NCBI GenBank assembly: GCA_015487235.1
Contig: WFQC01000183.1
Span: 1-38,551 of the forward strand
Origin: Alteromonadaceae bacterium
Lineage (GTDB): Bacteria > Pseudomonadota > Gammaproteobacteria > Enterobacterales > Alteromonadaceae
Direction: 5' to 3'
DNA: 38,551 nt
The notes under the pieces are model-generated. The model searched no databases. It was not told the origin of the DNA and saw only the letters and a program-made list of their open reading frames with translations. Positions 1 to 8,145 of the stretch are shown piece after piece. The first letter of the stretch is position 1. The number at the start of each line of letters is the position of its first letter. Made by a program: the position numbers and the translations under genes.

Positions 1-1662
1 AAACAAGGCGATAATTTAATTATAACCCCTTCACTCGTTGTAGGCGCAAATGAAACACTGGATTATGATGGCAACTGGCAACGTGAAAATAATATCGAGC
101 CAAGTCTTGATATTCGTTGGGGGATCACCCCTGACGTTTTACTAAATACTACGCTAAACCCTGATTTCTCAACAGTAGAAACTGATTCAGCACAGCTGAA
201 TATTAATAACAATTTTGCCTTGTTCTATGATGAAAAACGACCTTTCTTTTTAGATAATGCCGATTATTTTGAGTCAGATTATAACCTTGTTTACACTCGA
301 AATATCAATGCTCCTAACTATGGTGCTAAATTAACAGGTCGCGTCAATGATCATGCTATAGGGGTTTTTATCACTGATGACAAAAGTACAAATATTTTAA
401 TTCCCGGTAATCGCTCATCAAGCTTTACTAAGTTAGAAGACAGCTCAAAAGCTGCGGTGGTGCGCTATCGTTTAAATTACGATATTAATACAACAATTGG
501 TTGGATCAGTACATTAAGAGACAGTAATAATTATCAAAATCAAGTACATGGTATAGATGCGCGTATTCGTTTAAGTACAACCGATGTTGTTAAATTTCAA
601 AGCCTATACTCCAAAACACAATACCCTAATGATTTATACCAACGTTTTTGCCGTGCTGATGATCCTCAAGATTGTGCTAACCCTCCAACTGAAAACCAAT
701 GTGAGTTTGGTAACTGCGATTTTAATGAATCAGTATTAAGAACACTAAAAGACCGCCCTTTCAGTGGTAATGCTTTTAAAATAGGCTATTTCCATAATGA
801 TGATAAATGGTTTTATCGCCTGAACTATAATCAGCAAAATAGTGGATTTAGAGCTGACTTAGGTTTTATCAGCAAAATTGATAATAAAAATTACGAAATG
901 GTGGCGAGTCGTCGTTGGTATGCTGAAGAAAATCAATGGTGGACACAATTTAGACTGTTTTCCTCTTGGAATAAAAACTTAAATTTTAATAATGAATTTA
1001 TAGAAGAAAAAAAATCCGTAGGTTTTCAATTAGTAGCGAACTATGACAGCCGAATTCGGTTCTCGCTGTTTACTCGTGACAAGGTGGGGCGTCGTTTAAA
1101 TAAAAGCTTATTAGCGATCACTGGAAATACCACACGCTTTACTGAAAATAGAATAGAATTATTTGGTGAAGTAAAACCACTTGCTAATGTGTATGTTAAT
1201 ACACGTATTAGTGTTGGTGATGCCATTGATTTTACCAACAATCGTTTAGGTCAGCTAAAACAAGTTACCCCAACCTTTAATTGGAATGTAAATAAACATT
1301 GGGAAATAAAACTACGGCACACCTTTAGCCAGTTAAATGCTGATAATGCCAATGTATATAATGCGCGTTTAACTGATTTACGCACCACTTATCAATTTGA
1401 TGTGCGTAGTTTTATACGTTTTAGCTTAATTTATGATAACACCAGTAAAAACCCCTATAACTATCTCTATATTTCCCCTGAAGATGTAACAGCTAAACGA
1501 CGTAACATCTCTACAGAGCTACTTTATGCTTATAAGTTGAATCCTCAAACGGTTTTCTATTTGGGTTATTCCGATCACTATTACACCACAGGTGAGTTTT
1601 CAACTCTAGAACAAGATCAGCGTAATGTCTTTATGAAGTTCAGTTACGCATGGTTAAGCTAA
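1..1662 (+). CDS. DUF5916 outer-membrane protein, 5'-truncated
   Basis: The reading frame is open from base 1, so the gene starts upstream of the window; 553 codons plus a stop remain. What is left corresponds to the C-terminal beta-barrel half of DUF5916 proteins, whose missing N-terminus normally carries a signal peptide and a CBM9-like domain. It is a close paralogue of the next gene: both share the blocks DIRWGITP, LNPDFSTVE, LFYDEKR, YTRNI, KLTGR, GVFITDD and a C-terminal LNPQTV-FLGYSD stretch. It differs by an insertion with four cysteines (about bases 646-717) that the neighbour lacks. DUF5916 proteins are thought to be outer-membrane proteins and some sit near polysaccharide or peptide use genes; the substrate is unknown and nothing here reveals it. 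Family assignment is good, function open. Confidence 0.85.
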   Translation, partial: KQGDNLIITPSLVVGANETLDYDGNWQRENNIEPSLDIRWGITPDVLLNTTLNPDFSTVETDSAQLNINNNFALFYDEKRPFFLDNADYFESDYNLVYTRNINAPNYGAKLTGRVNDHAIGVFITDDKSTNILIPGNRSSSFTKLEDSSKAAVVRYRLNYDINTTIGWISTLRDSNNYQNQVHGIDARIRLSTTDVVKFQSLYSKTQYPNDLYQRFCRADDPQDCANPPTENQCEFGNCDFNESVLRTLKDRPFSGNAFKIGYFHNDDKWFYRLNYNQQNSGFRADLGFISKIDNKNYEMVASRRWYAEENQWWTQFRLFSSWNKNLNFNNEFIEEKKSVGFQLVANYDSRIRFSLFTRDKVGRRLNKSLLAITGNTTRFTENRIELFGEVKPLANVYVNTRISVGDAIDFTNNRLGQLKQVTPTFNWNVNKHWEIKLRHTFSQLNADNANVYNARLTDLRTTYQFDVRSFIRFSLIYDNTSKNPYNYLYISPEDVTAKRRNISTELLYAYKLNPQTVFYLGYSDHYYTTGEFSTLEQDQRNVFMKFSYAWLS

Positions 1663-1716
1663 AAGCACTTAAGTTGCTTTAGAAAATAAATACCTATAGT
1701 TTTATTAATTTATTGA

Positions 1717-1752
1717 ATTTTGGGCATTAATTTGCAACAATTTGCCCAAAAT
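1717..1752. repeat. 10-bp inverted repeat in the gap between the DUF5916 paralogues
   Basis: ATTTTGGGCA (1717-1726) is perfectly complementary to TGCCCAAAAT (1743-1752), with a 16-nt loop. Neither side is followed by a U-rich run, so it is not a standard Rho-independent terminator. It could be an operator or an mRNA hairpin separating expression of the two paralogues. The rest of 1663-1905 shows no gene. Confidence 0.5.
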
Positions 1753-1905
1753 ATAATTAGCGTGAGAATTAGGGCTAAAGCCCTGAAGTCTATTGCACCG
1801 TTAAATGAACGCTGCACGTTAAGATAGATCTAATTATAAGCGCGCAAAATACATACTCGTTACGTGATTCGAGTAGATAAAAATAATAAATACTTGGGAG
1901 AAAAC

Positions 1906-4161
1906 ATGTCTAGGCTAAGGGATAGCGTGGTAAGCTTATCCGCAACATCATTACTTATTACCACTTTTATTTATCAAGGTGTTGTATTTGCAGAAACCAA
2001 TAATAAAGTGGATAGTTTTTCAATACCTCATACCACAAAAAATATTGAAATTGATGGTGAATTAAATGATGAAGCATGGCAACAAGCATTATCAATTGAT
2101 TTAAACATCGTCAATAATCCTTGGAATAACCAACCTAGCCCAGTTAAAACTGAGGCTAAAATTATTGAAAACGGAAAATACCTCTATATTTCTTTTCTTG
2201 CGGATGATCCAGAGCCTGAAAAAATTATTGGCTTTTTAGGCGATCGCGATACTAAATGGGGTGATGATATTGTTGGTATCAAGCTTGATACCTTTAATAG
2301 TCGTCGTTTAAGTTATGAATTTTTTGTTAACCCATTTGGTGTACAAAATGATTCGATCAGTAATGAAGTCACAGGCGATGTTAACGACTTATGGGATGGT
2401 ATTTGGTATTCCTACGGCAAAAAAACGGCCAAAGGCTTTCAAGTTGAAATGGCCATTCCTTTTCATATTCTTAATTTTGAACAAGGAGATCACGAAAAAA
2501 CTTGGGCTTTAGAGCTGATCCGTTTATATCCTAGAGATGAACGCTTACGTATTTCACACATGAATATTGATCGTGATAATGCCTGTTGGATCTGCCAAAT
2601 GCCTGAAGCAAAAGGCTTTAAAGAAGCTAAAACAGGGCAAAATGTTACACTAACGCCTTATGCTATTGCGAATAAAAATGACACACGAAATATTTACAGT
2701 AATGAGGACTGGCAAAGTGAAACAAATTTTGATGCTGGTTTAGATGTGCGTTGGGGTATCACGCCAAATACCTCATTAACAGCAACACTTAATCCTGATT
2801 TTTCAACGGTAGAGTCTGACGCGGGGCAATTAAGTGTTAATACCACCTATTCACTTTTTTATGATGAAAAACGCAGCTTTTTTCTAGAAAATACTGACTA
2901 TTTTAATAGTAACTATAATTTGATTTACACCCGTAATATTGCTGATCCTAACTATGGTGTTAAATTAACGGGACGACAAAAAAACCATGCGTATGGAGTG
3001 TTTATTACCGATGACGAGCAAACTAACTTTATTGTGCCGGGTAACACAGGTTCTCGCTTAGTTTCTCTCGATCAAAAAAGTAAAAACCTTGCTGCTAATT
3101 ATCGTTATAATGTTAACGATAACTTTTCTCTTGGCACAACATCAACCATAAGAGAGAGTGAAGATTATTATAATATTTTAGGTGCAGTAGATGCTAAATA
3201 CCGCTTTGATGACAGTAATTCTGTATTAGCACAAGTGCTATATAGTGATACAAAATACCTTACCAATTCAACAGGACAAGCCTATAAAATAGACTTTGTG
3301 CATGAGTCTGAAAAATGGCGATTCACCGCTGCACATCAACAGCTTTCTGATGATTTTCGTGCCGATCTTGGTTTTATGACCAAAGCAGACTTTAAAGAGC
3401 ATAAATTAAGCCTATCGCGTGTTTACTATGGTGAACCTAATGACTTTTTAAGTGAATATAGCTTTTTTAGTCGTTGGAATAAACAGTTAAGCATTAAAAA
3501 TGAGTTTATTGAAAATACACTACAAGTTGGCGCTAATTTTTATGGCCCTATGCTTTCTTTTGTCGAAGTGTCATATAAAGCAGCGGATAAAATTGGGCTT
3601 CGCTACGATAACAGTATTACCCAATTAACAGACAACACTAGCCGTTTCGATGAAAATCAACTTGATATTTTTATTAAATTTCAACCGCTTGCTCGCTTTG
3701 ATTTGAGTTTTGGTACGGTACAAGGCGATAAAATAGATTATGCCAACGATCGCTTAGGTGATTATCAAGAGTATTATACTTATGGCACCTACTATGCGAC
3801 AGATCACCTTGCTATTGATATTTATTTACGCAATCAACAGCTTGATACCAATGAAGGTTATGCGTTTAAAGCCAATTTAGTTGATGCGCGTATTTCATAT
3901 CAATTTGACGTTTGGAGTTATTTAAAATTAAATATTGTTTACAGTGATGTTGACCGCAACCCACTTAATAACCCAAATTCTTTTTATAGCCAAAAAGATC
4001 GTAGTTTATCAACACAATTGATTTACTCTTATCAGTTAAACCCGCAAACAGTTTTCTTTTTAGGTTATTCAGATAGCAGTTATCAAGATGACGACTTAAC
4101 TAAATTAGAACGTGAACAACGTACCTTTTTCACCAAAATCAGCTACGCTTGGATGCCTTAA
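1906..4161 (+). CDS. DUF5916 outer-membrane protein, full length
   Basis: This 751-residue protein is the intact paralogue of the truncated gene upstream. I start it at the ATG at 1906 because GGGAG lies 5 bases before it; an in-frame GTG at 1864 would add 14 residues ahead of the signal peptide. A Sec signal peptide ends near VFA-ET (about residue 31). Residues about 40-240 look like the CBM9-like N-terminal domain (IEIDGELNDEAW is typical). The rest is rich in alternating aromatic and polar residues, as expected for a large outer-membrane barrel, and ends in ISYAWMP. It lies 243 bp after its paralogue with a hairpin in between, so it may have its own promoter. The ligand is unknown; duplication may mean two related substrates. 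Confidence 0.85.
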   Translation: MSRLRDSVVSLSATSLLITTFIYQGVVFAETNNKVDSFSIPHTTKNIEIDGELNDEAWQQALSIDLNIVNNPWNNQPSPVKTEAKIIENGKYLYISFLADDPEPEKIIGFLGDRDTKWGDDIVGIKLDTFNSRRLSYEFFVNPFGVQNDSISNEVTGDVNDLWDGIWYSYGKKTAKGFQVEMAIPFHILNFEQGDHEKTWALELIRLYPRDERLRISHMNIDRDNACWICQMPEAKGFKEAKTGQNVTLTPYAIANKNDTRNIYSNEDWQSETNFDAGLDVRWGITPNTSLTATLNPDFSTVESDAGQLSVNTTYSLFYDEKRSFFLENTDYFNSNYNLIYTRNIADPNYGVKLTGRQKNHAYGVFITDDEQTNFIVPGNTGSRLVSLDQKSKNLAANYRYNVNDNFSLGTTSTIRESEDYYNILGAVDAKYRFDDSNSVLAQVLYSDTKYLTNSTGQAYKIDFVHESEKWRFTAAHQQLSDDFRADLGFMTKADFKEHKLSLSRVYYGEPNDFLSEYSFFSRWNKQLSIKNEFIENTLQVGANFYGPMLSFVEVSYKAADKIGLRYDNSITQLTDNTSRFDENQLDIFIKFQPLARFDLSFGTVQGDKIDYANDRLGDYQEYYTYGTYYATDHLAIDIYLRNQQLDTNEGYAFKANLVDARISYQFDVWSYLKLNIVYSDVDRNPLNNPNSFYSQKDRSLSTQLIYSYQLNPQTVFFLGYSDSSYQDDDLTKLEREQRTFFTKISYAWMP

Positions 4162-4214
4162 AGAGTTATACCGTTAATCAACTTGGTATTATCGCCTAGC
4201 AAGTAAAGCTAAGA

Positions 4215-4242
4215 AAAAGAAGCGGTTTTGGTCGCTTCTTTT
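4215..4242. terminator. Bidirectional Rho-independent terminator
   Basis: AAAAGAAGCG (4215-4224) pairs perfectly with CGCTTCTTTT (4233-4242) around an 8-nt loop. The stem itself carries a U-run on each strand, so it can end both the DUF5916 gene (+) and the VWA gene (-), whose stop codon is at 4255. Confidence 0.85.
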
Positions 4243-4254
4243 CTGTATCAAAGA

Positions 4255-5427
4255 CTATAAAAGTGCTTTGATACCTTGTGTTAAACCTTCAACCGTTAAG
4301 GGATACATTTTATTGTCCATAATTTGTCGCATAATATTGATCGAAGGATAATATTGCCAATGCTTTTGATCTTGTGGGTTTAACCATATACATTTATCAA
4401 AGTGTTCAAGTACTCTGCCCATCCAGACACTGCCCGCTTCTTCATTCCAGTGTTCAACACTACCACCTGGGTAAGTAATTTCATAAGGCCCCATTGTGGC
4501 ATCACCCACAAAAATAACTTTATAATCACGGCTATAGGTATGTAGCACTTGTAACAACTCTATCGCTTGTTGATCGCGCCGTGCATTGTCTTTCCACACA
4601 GTTTCATATAAACAATTATGAAAATAAAAGAACTCTAAATGTTTAAACTCTGTATGCACGGCTGAAAATAATTGCTCACAAATTTTAATGTGATCGTCCA
4701 TTGAGCCACCAACATCAAAAAACATCAATACCTTCACCGCATTATGACGCTCAGGTTGCATTTTAATATCTAAATAGCCAGCGTTACTGGCGGTGGCTTT
4801 AATGGTATTGTCGAGATCAAGTTGTTCACTTGCGCCTGTGCGAGCAAATTGGCGTAGTTTTCTTAACGCAACTTTAATATTACGTGTGCCTATTTCAACT
4901 TGATTATCGAGGTTTTTAAATTGGCGTTTATCCCAGACTTTGACAGCGCGACGATGTCGCGATTCATGTTGACCAATACGAATTCCTTCGGGGTTATAAC
5001 CATAAGCCCCAAAAGGCGACGTGCCGCCCGTACCTATCCATTTGTTTCCACCTTGGTGGCGCTTTTCTTGCTCTTTTAAGCGTTCAGCCAAGGTTTCCAT
5101 GAGCTTGTCTAAACCACCTAAAGCCTTTATTTTCTCTTTTTCTTCTGCTGATAACAGTTTTTCAAAATGCTTTTTTAACCAGTCTTCAGGTATTTTAGAT
5201 AAATCTAACGCTATACTGGCCACGCCTTTAAAATAATCAGCAAAAGCGCGATCAAATTTATCAAAATAACTCTCATCTTTTACTAATATCGCTCGACTCA
5301 GTACGTAAAAGTCATCGATATTGGCAAAAACAACGTGTTGCTCTAAAGCATTGATCAAGTCAAGCAGCTCACGAATAGTACAAGGAACTTTGTATTCTCT
5401 TAATTTACAAAAAAAATCTATCAGCAT
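4255..5427 (-). CDS. VWA domain protein (COG3825 / CoxE-like), partner of MoxR ATPase
   Basis: This 390-residue cytoplasmic protein has an N-terminal helical part (1-120), a Gly-rich linker (125-150) and a C-terminal von Willebrand A domain from about residue 228. The metal-site motif reads DVGGSM at 238-243, that is DxGxS rather than the usual DxSxS; I recall this variant as typical of the CoxE/COG3825 group. It starts 11 bp after the stop of the MoxR-type ATPase and is surely in one operon with it. MoxR-VWA pairs are seen as chelatase-like or chaperone systems that mature or activate a client protein. No client is encoded nearby, so the target is unknown. Confidence 0.88.
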   Translation of the reverse strand: MLIDFFCKLREYKVPCTIRELLDLINALEQHVVFANIDDFYVLSRAILVKDESYFDKFDRAFADYFKGVASIALDLSKIPEDWLKKHFEKLLSAEEKEKIKALGGLDKLMETLAERLKEQEKRHQGGNKWIGTGGTSPFGAYGYNPEGIRIGQHESRHRRAVKVWDKRQFKNLDNQVEIGTRNIKVALRKLRQFARTGASEQLDLDNTIKATASNAGYLDIKMQPERHNAVKVLMFFDVGGSMDDHIKICEQLFSAVHTEFKHLEFFYFHNCLYETVWKDNARRDQQAIELLQVLHTYSRDYKVIFVGDATMGPYEITYPGGSVEHWNEEAGSVWMGRVLEHFDKCIWLNPQDQKHWQYYPSINIMRQIMDNKMYPLTVEGLTQGIKALL

Positions 5428-5438
5428 AGTTATCTTGC

Positions 5439-6284
5439 CTAACGTCTTGAACGATGTAAAAAGGCTAGTTTTTCAAATAACTGTACGTCTTGTTCATTTT
5501 TAAGCAAGGCGCCATGTAGTGGCGGGATCACCTTATTTTGTCGCGTTTCTTGTAATATTTTCGGATCAATATCATCAGCTAACAATAGTTTTAGCCAATC
5601 AATTAACTCTGAAGTTGAAGGCTTTTTCTTTAATCCGGGGATTTCACGTAAATCAAAAAATAACGCTAAGGCTTCATCTAATAGTTTTTGCTTAATGTTA
5701 GGAAAATGCACATTTACAATAGCTTGCATTTCTTCCGCGTCAGGAAAATTAATATAATGAAAGAAGCAACGACGTAAAAATGCATCGGGCAATTCTTTTT
5801 CGTTATTTGAAGTGATGATGATGATCGGTCTTTGTTTTGCTACAACCTTTTCTTGTGTCTCATAAACAAAAAACTCCATTTTATCAAGCTCAAGTAACAA
5901 GTCATTTGGAAACTCGATATCTGCTTTATCAATTTCATCAATCAATAATACGGGGCGCTTTTCTGCAGTAAAAGCATGCCATAATTTACCTTTAACAATA
6001 TAGTTAGCAATATTGTGTACTCGTTCATCACCTAACTGGCTGTCGCGTAAACGTGATACAGCATCATATTCATATAACCCTTGTTGCGCTTTGGTGGTTG
6101 ATTTTATATGCCACTGAATAAGTTCGGTATTTAAACTGGCCGCTAGCTCTTCTGCAAGCATTGTTTTACCTGTGCCAGGCTCTCCTTTTATCAATAATGG
6201 CCGCTCTAAAGTTATCGCGGCGTTAACAGCAAGTTGTAATTCTTTTGAAGCAATATAATTGCTGGTACTTGAAAATGCGGTCAT
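5439..6284 (-). CDS. MoxR-family AAA+ ATPase
   Basis: The protein is 281 residues from the ATG at 6284, which is preceded by AGGA at 6 bases; an in-frame start at 6305 would add 7 residues without a ribosome site. Walker A is GEPGTGKT (34-41), Walker B is VLLIDEIDKAD (112-122), and a sensor-1 SNNEKELPDAFLRRC follows. This layout is that of MoxR/CoxD-type AAA ATPases, which form rings and work with a VWA protein to remodel or insert metal into a client enzyme. The VWA gene follows 11 bp downstream. The operon is divergent from cysK across a 211-bp promoter region. Confidence 0.92.
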   Translation of the reverse strand: MTAFSSTSNYIASKELQLAVNAAITLERPLLIKGEPGTGKTMLAEELAASLNTELIQWHIKSTTKAQQGLYEYDAVSRLRDSQLGDERVHNIANYIVKGKLWHAFTAEKRPVLLIDEIDKADIEFPNDLLLELDKMEFFVYETQEKVVAKQRPIIIITSNNEKELPDAFLRRCFFHYINFPDAEEMQAIVNVHFPNIKQKLLDEALALFFDLREIPGLKKKPSTSELIDWLKLLLADDIDPKILQETRQNKVIPPLHGALLKNEQDVQLFEKLAFLHRSRR

Positions 6285-6348
6285 GAATATTCCTAAAATT
6301 ATCAATCAGTTTACTAAAAACAAAATTTGTACTATAAATTTATTTATC

Positions 6349-6452
6349 TATAACTAAATTGCATATAAGTTATAACTAAATATCACTTCTTTTTCTATCA
6401 TAAAGCGCTAATCTTAACGGGTATTCAAATTTATTAAAACAATTGTTTGAAT
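6349..6452. promoter_or_regulatory. Divergent moxR/cysK control region with paired direct repeat
   Basis: TATAACTAAAT occurs exactly at 6349-6359 and again at 6371-6381, a start-to-start distance of 22 bp (two helical turns). A second element, ATTCAAA (6423-6429) with TTTGAAT (6446-6452), is an inverted repeat with 16-bp spacing nearer to cysK. Both look like protein-binding sites in a divergent promoter region. The regulator is not known; CysB is an obvious candidate for cysK, but its sites are too loose to recognise by eye. Confidence 0.4.
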
Positions 6453-6495
6453 TTATCATTATTCATAGGTTTAAACAGTTGTATAGGATTTTATC

Positions 6496-7464
6496 ATGTC
6501 AAAAATATATCCAGATAATTCAAAATCAATAGGTAATACACCTTTAGTTAAATTAAATCGTGTCACAACAGGTAATGTTTTTGCCAAAATAGAGGCAAGA
6601 AACCCAAGTTTTAGTGTTAAATGTCGTATTGGCGCTAGCATGATTTGGGATGCTGAAGAAAAAGGCTTACTTGGTGAAGGCAAAGAAATTATCGAACCTA
6701 CCAGTGGTAATACCGGTATTGCCCTTGCCTTTGTTGCTGCTTCTCGTGGTTATAAATTAACCTTAACCATGCCAAGCACAATGAGTTTAGAGCGTCGTAA
6801 GTTACTCAAGGCATTAGGTGCTAACATTGAGCTAACCGAAGGCGCAAAAGGCATGAAAGGGGCTATTGACCGAGCGAATGAAATTAAAGCGTCAAATCCT
6901 GACAAATATGTGTTGTTAGGACAATTTGAAAACCCTGCTAACCCTAAAATACATCGTGAAACTACAGGCCCTGAAATTTGGGCTGATATCGACGGTAATA
7001 TTGATATTTTTGTTGCGGGTGTTGGTACTGGAGGCACACTGACGGGTACTAGTCGTTTCTTAAAGCTTGATAAAGGCAAAGATGTGATCAGTGTAGCTGT
7101 TGAGCCAGTCGATTCACCCGTAATTACGCAAGCCCTTGCTGGTGAAGAAATAAAACCAGGCCCGCATAAAATTCAAGGTATTGGCGCTGGTTTCATTCCA
7201 AAAAACCTTGATTTAACTATGGTTGATCAAGTGGAATTAGTCAGTAATGATGAAGCAATGGCTATGGCACATCGCTTAATGAAAGAAGAAGGTATTTTAG
7301 CTGGAATTTCATCAGGTGCTGCAGTGGTTGCTGCAAAACGTTTGGCTGAACTCCCTGAAAATGTTGATAAAAATATTGTTGTTATTTTACCTAGCTCTGC
7401 AGAGCGTTATTTATCAAGCCCACTTTTTAGTGACATATTTACTGAAGGCGAATTAGTACAATAG
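6496..7464 (+). CDS. cysK: Cysteine synthase A (O-acetylserine sulfhydrylase)
   Basis: CysK makes L-cysteine from O-acetylserine and sulfide in the cytosol using PLP. The protein is 322 residues, as expected. PLP lysine is K42 in [10 protein letters not shown], the substrate loop TSGNTG is at 69-74, and a phosphate-binding GVGTGGT follows near 175. The segments [12 protein letters not shown] and [13 protein letters not shown] are nearly those of E. coli CysK, which separates it from CysM. It is a single gene with its own terminator. The start ATG is clear, though no strong Shine-Dalgarno is visible beyond AGGA about 10 bases upstream. Confidence 0.96.
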   Translation: MSKIYPDNSKSIGNTPLVKLNRVTTGNVFAKIEARNPSFSVKCRIGASMIWDAEEKGLLGEGKEIIEPTSGNTGIALAFVAASRGYKLTLTMPSTMSLERRKLLKALGANIELTEGAKGMKGAIDRANEIKASNPDKYVLLGQFENPANPKIHRETTGPEIWADIDGNIDIFVAGVGTGGTLTGTSRFLKLDKGKDVISVAVEPVDSPVITQALAGEEIKPGPHKIQGIGAGFIPKNLDLTMVDQVELVSNDEAMAMAHRLMKEEGILAGISSGAAVVAAKRLAELPENVDKNIVVILPSSAERYLSSPLFSDIFTEGELVQ

Positions 7465-7490
7465 CTATTTTGTGATAAATAAAATACTTG

Positions 7491-7514
7491 AAAGGCGCAT
7501 TAAGCGCCTTTTTT
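7491..7514 (+). terminator. cysK Rho-independent terminator
   Basis: AAAGGCGC (7491-7498) and GCGCCTTT (7504-7511) form a perfect 8-bp stem with a 5-nt loop, followed by a U-run to 7514. It lies 27 bp after the cysK stop. Confidence 0.92.
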
Positions 7515-7594
7515 AATTCTTTTACTCATTCACTTTGCTAACAGTATAATTTATTGTGTATAGTTATGATTATTAATGTGTGTTTATATATTTT

Positions 7595-8029
7595 ATGATG
7601 AAAAATTTGAAAATATTATTATTCCCTCTTTTATTATTACTGGTTTCATGTGTTGATGATGAAAAAGTGATCGATCCAACCAATAACCCTGAAGAAATTT
7701 CAGTGGCGTTTTTTTCTGCTATCTATAATGAAAAAGACATAAAAAAAGCCGCTTCAGTGTGTAGCCCTAAATTAGCTCGCATTATTTTGCATTATCGCTC
7801 ACCTGAAGCAGTAGCAAGGCACTTATTTAATATGTCTTATGACAGTGTTGAGATCAGACCTGATGATAGTGGCGTAAAAGTAAGAGAACAATTTAAAGAT
7901 GAAGCTAAAATAACCTTGTATTTTGAAGGCTATTATCTTGATGAAAAACGCCGCGATGTAAAACGCTTATTGGTAATACAAAAAGGTGGTCGTTGGTATA
8001 TTGATAAAATTCTAAAAGATCCCTTTTAA
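7595..8029 (+). CDS. Small lipoprotein, NTF2-like / DUF4878-like
   Basis: From the ATG at 7595 the product is 144 residues; a GTG at 7580 and a second ATG at 7598 are alternative starts and none has a clear ribosome site. The N-terminus is a hydrophobic signal ending in the lipobox LVSC, so the mature protein is a lipoprotein. The rest, with an AFFSAIYNEKD helix and a closing GGRWYIDKIL strand, resembles small NTF2-like proteins such as DUF4878. It stands alone between terminators. I cannot give it a function; similar folds occur in periplasmic binding or immunity-type proteins. Confidence 0.75.
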   Translation: MMKNLKILLFPLLLLLVSCVDDEKVIDPTNNPEEISVAFFSAIYNEKDIKKAASVCSPKLARIILHYRSPEAVARHLFNMSYDSVEIRPDDSGVKVREQFKDEAKITLYFEGYYLDEKRRDVKRLLVIQKGGRWYIDKILKDPF

Positions 8030-8069
8030 AATAACGCCAAGCTAAGTGCTATGCTATTTACCTATATAG

Positions 8070-8105
8070 AAAAACGCCTTTATCATTAAGTTAAAGGCGT
8101 TTTTT
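8070..8105. terminator. Bidirectional Rho-independent terminator
   Basis: AAAAACGCCTTTA (8070-8082) pairs perfectly with TAAAGGCGTTTTT (8092-8104) around a 9-nt loop. It lies between the lipoprotein gene (+) and ggt (-) and has U-runs on both strands. Confidence 0.92.
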
Positions 8106-8145
8106 ATAAATAACTTCCTTATTGTTAATATTTTTAATGTATGAA

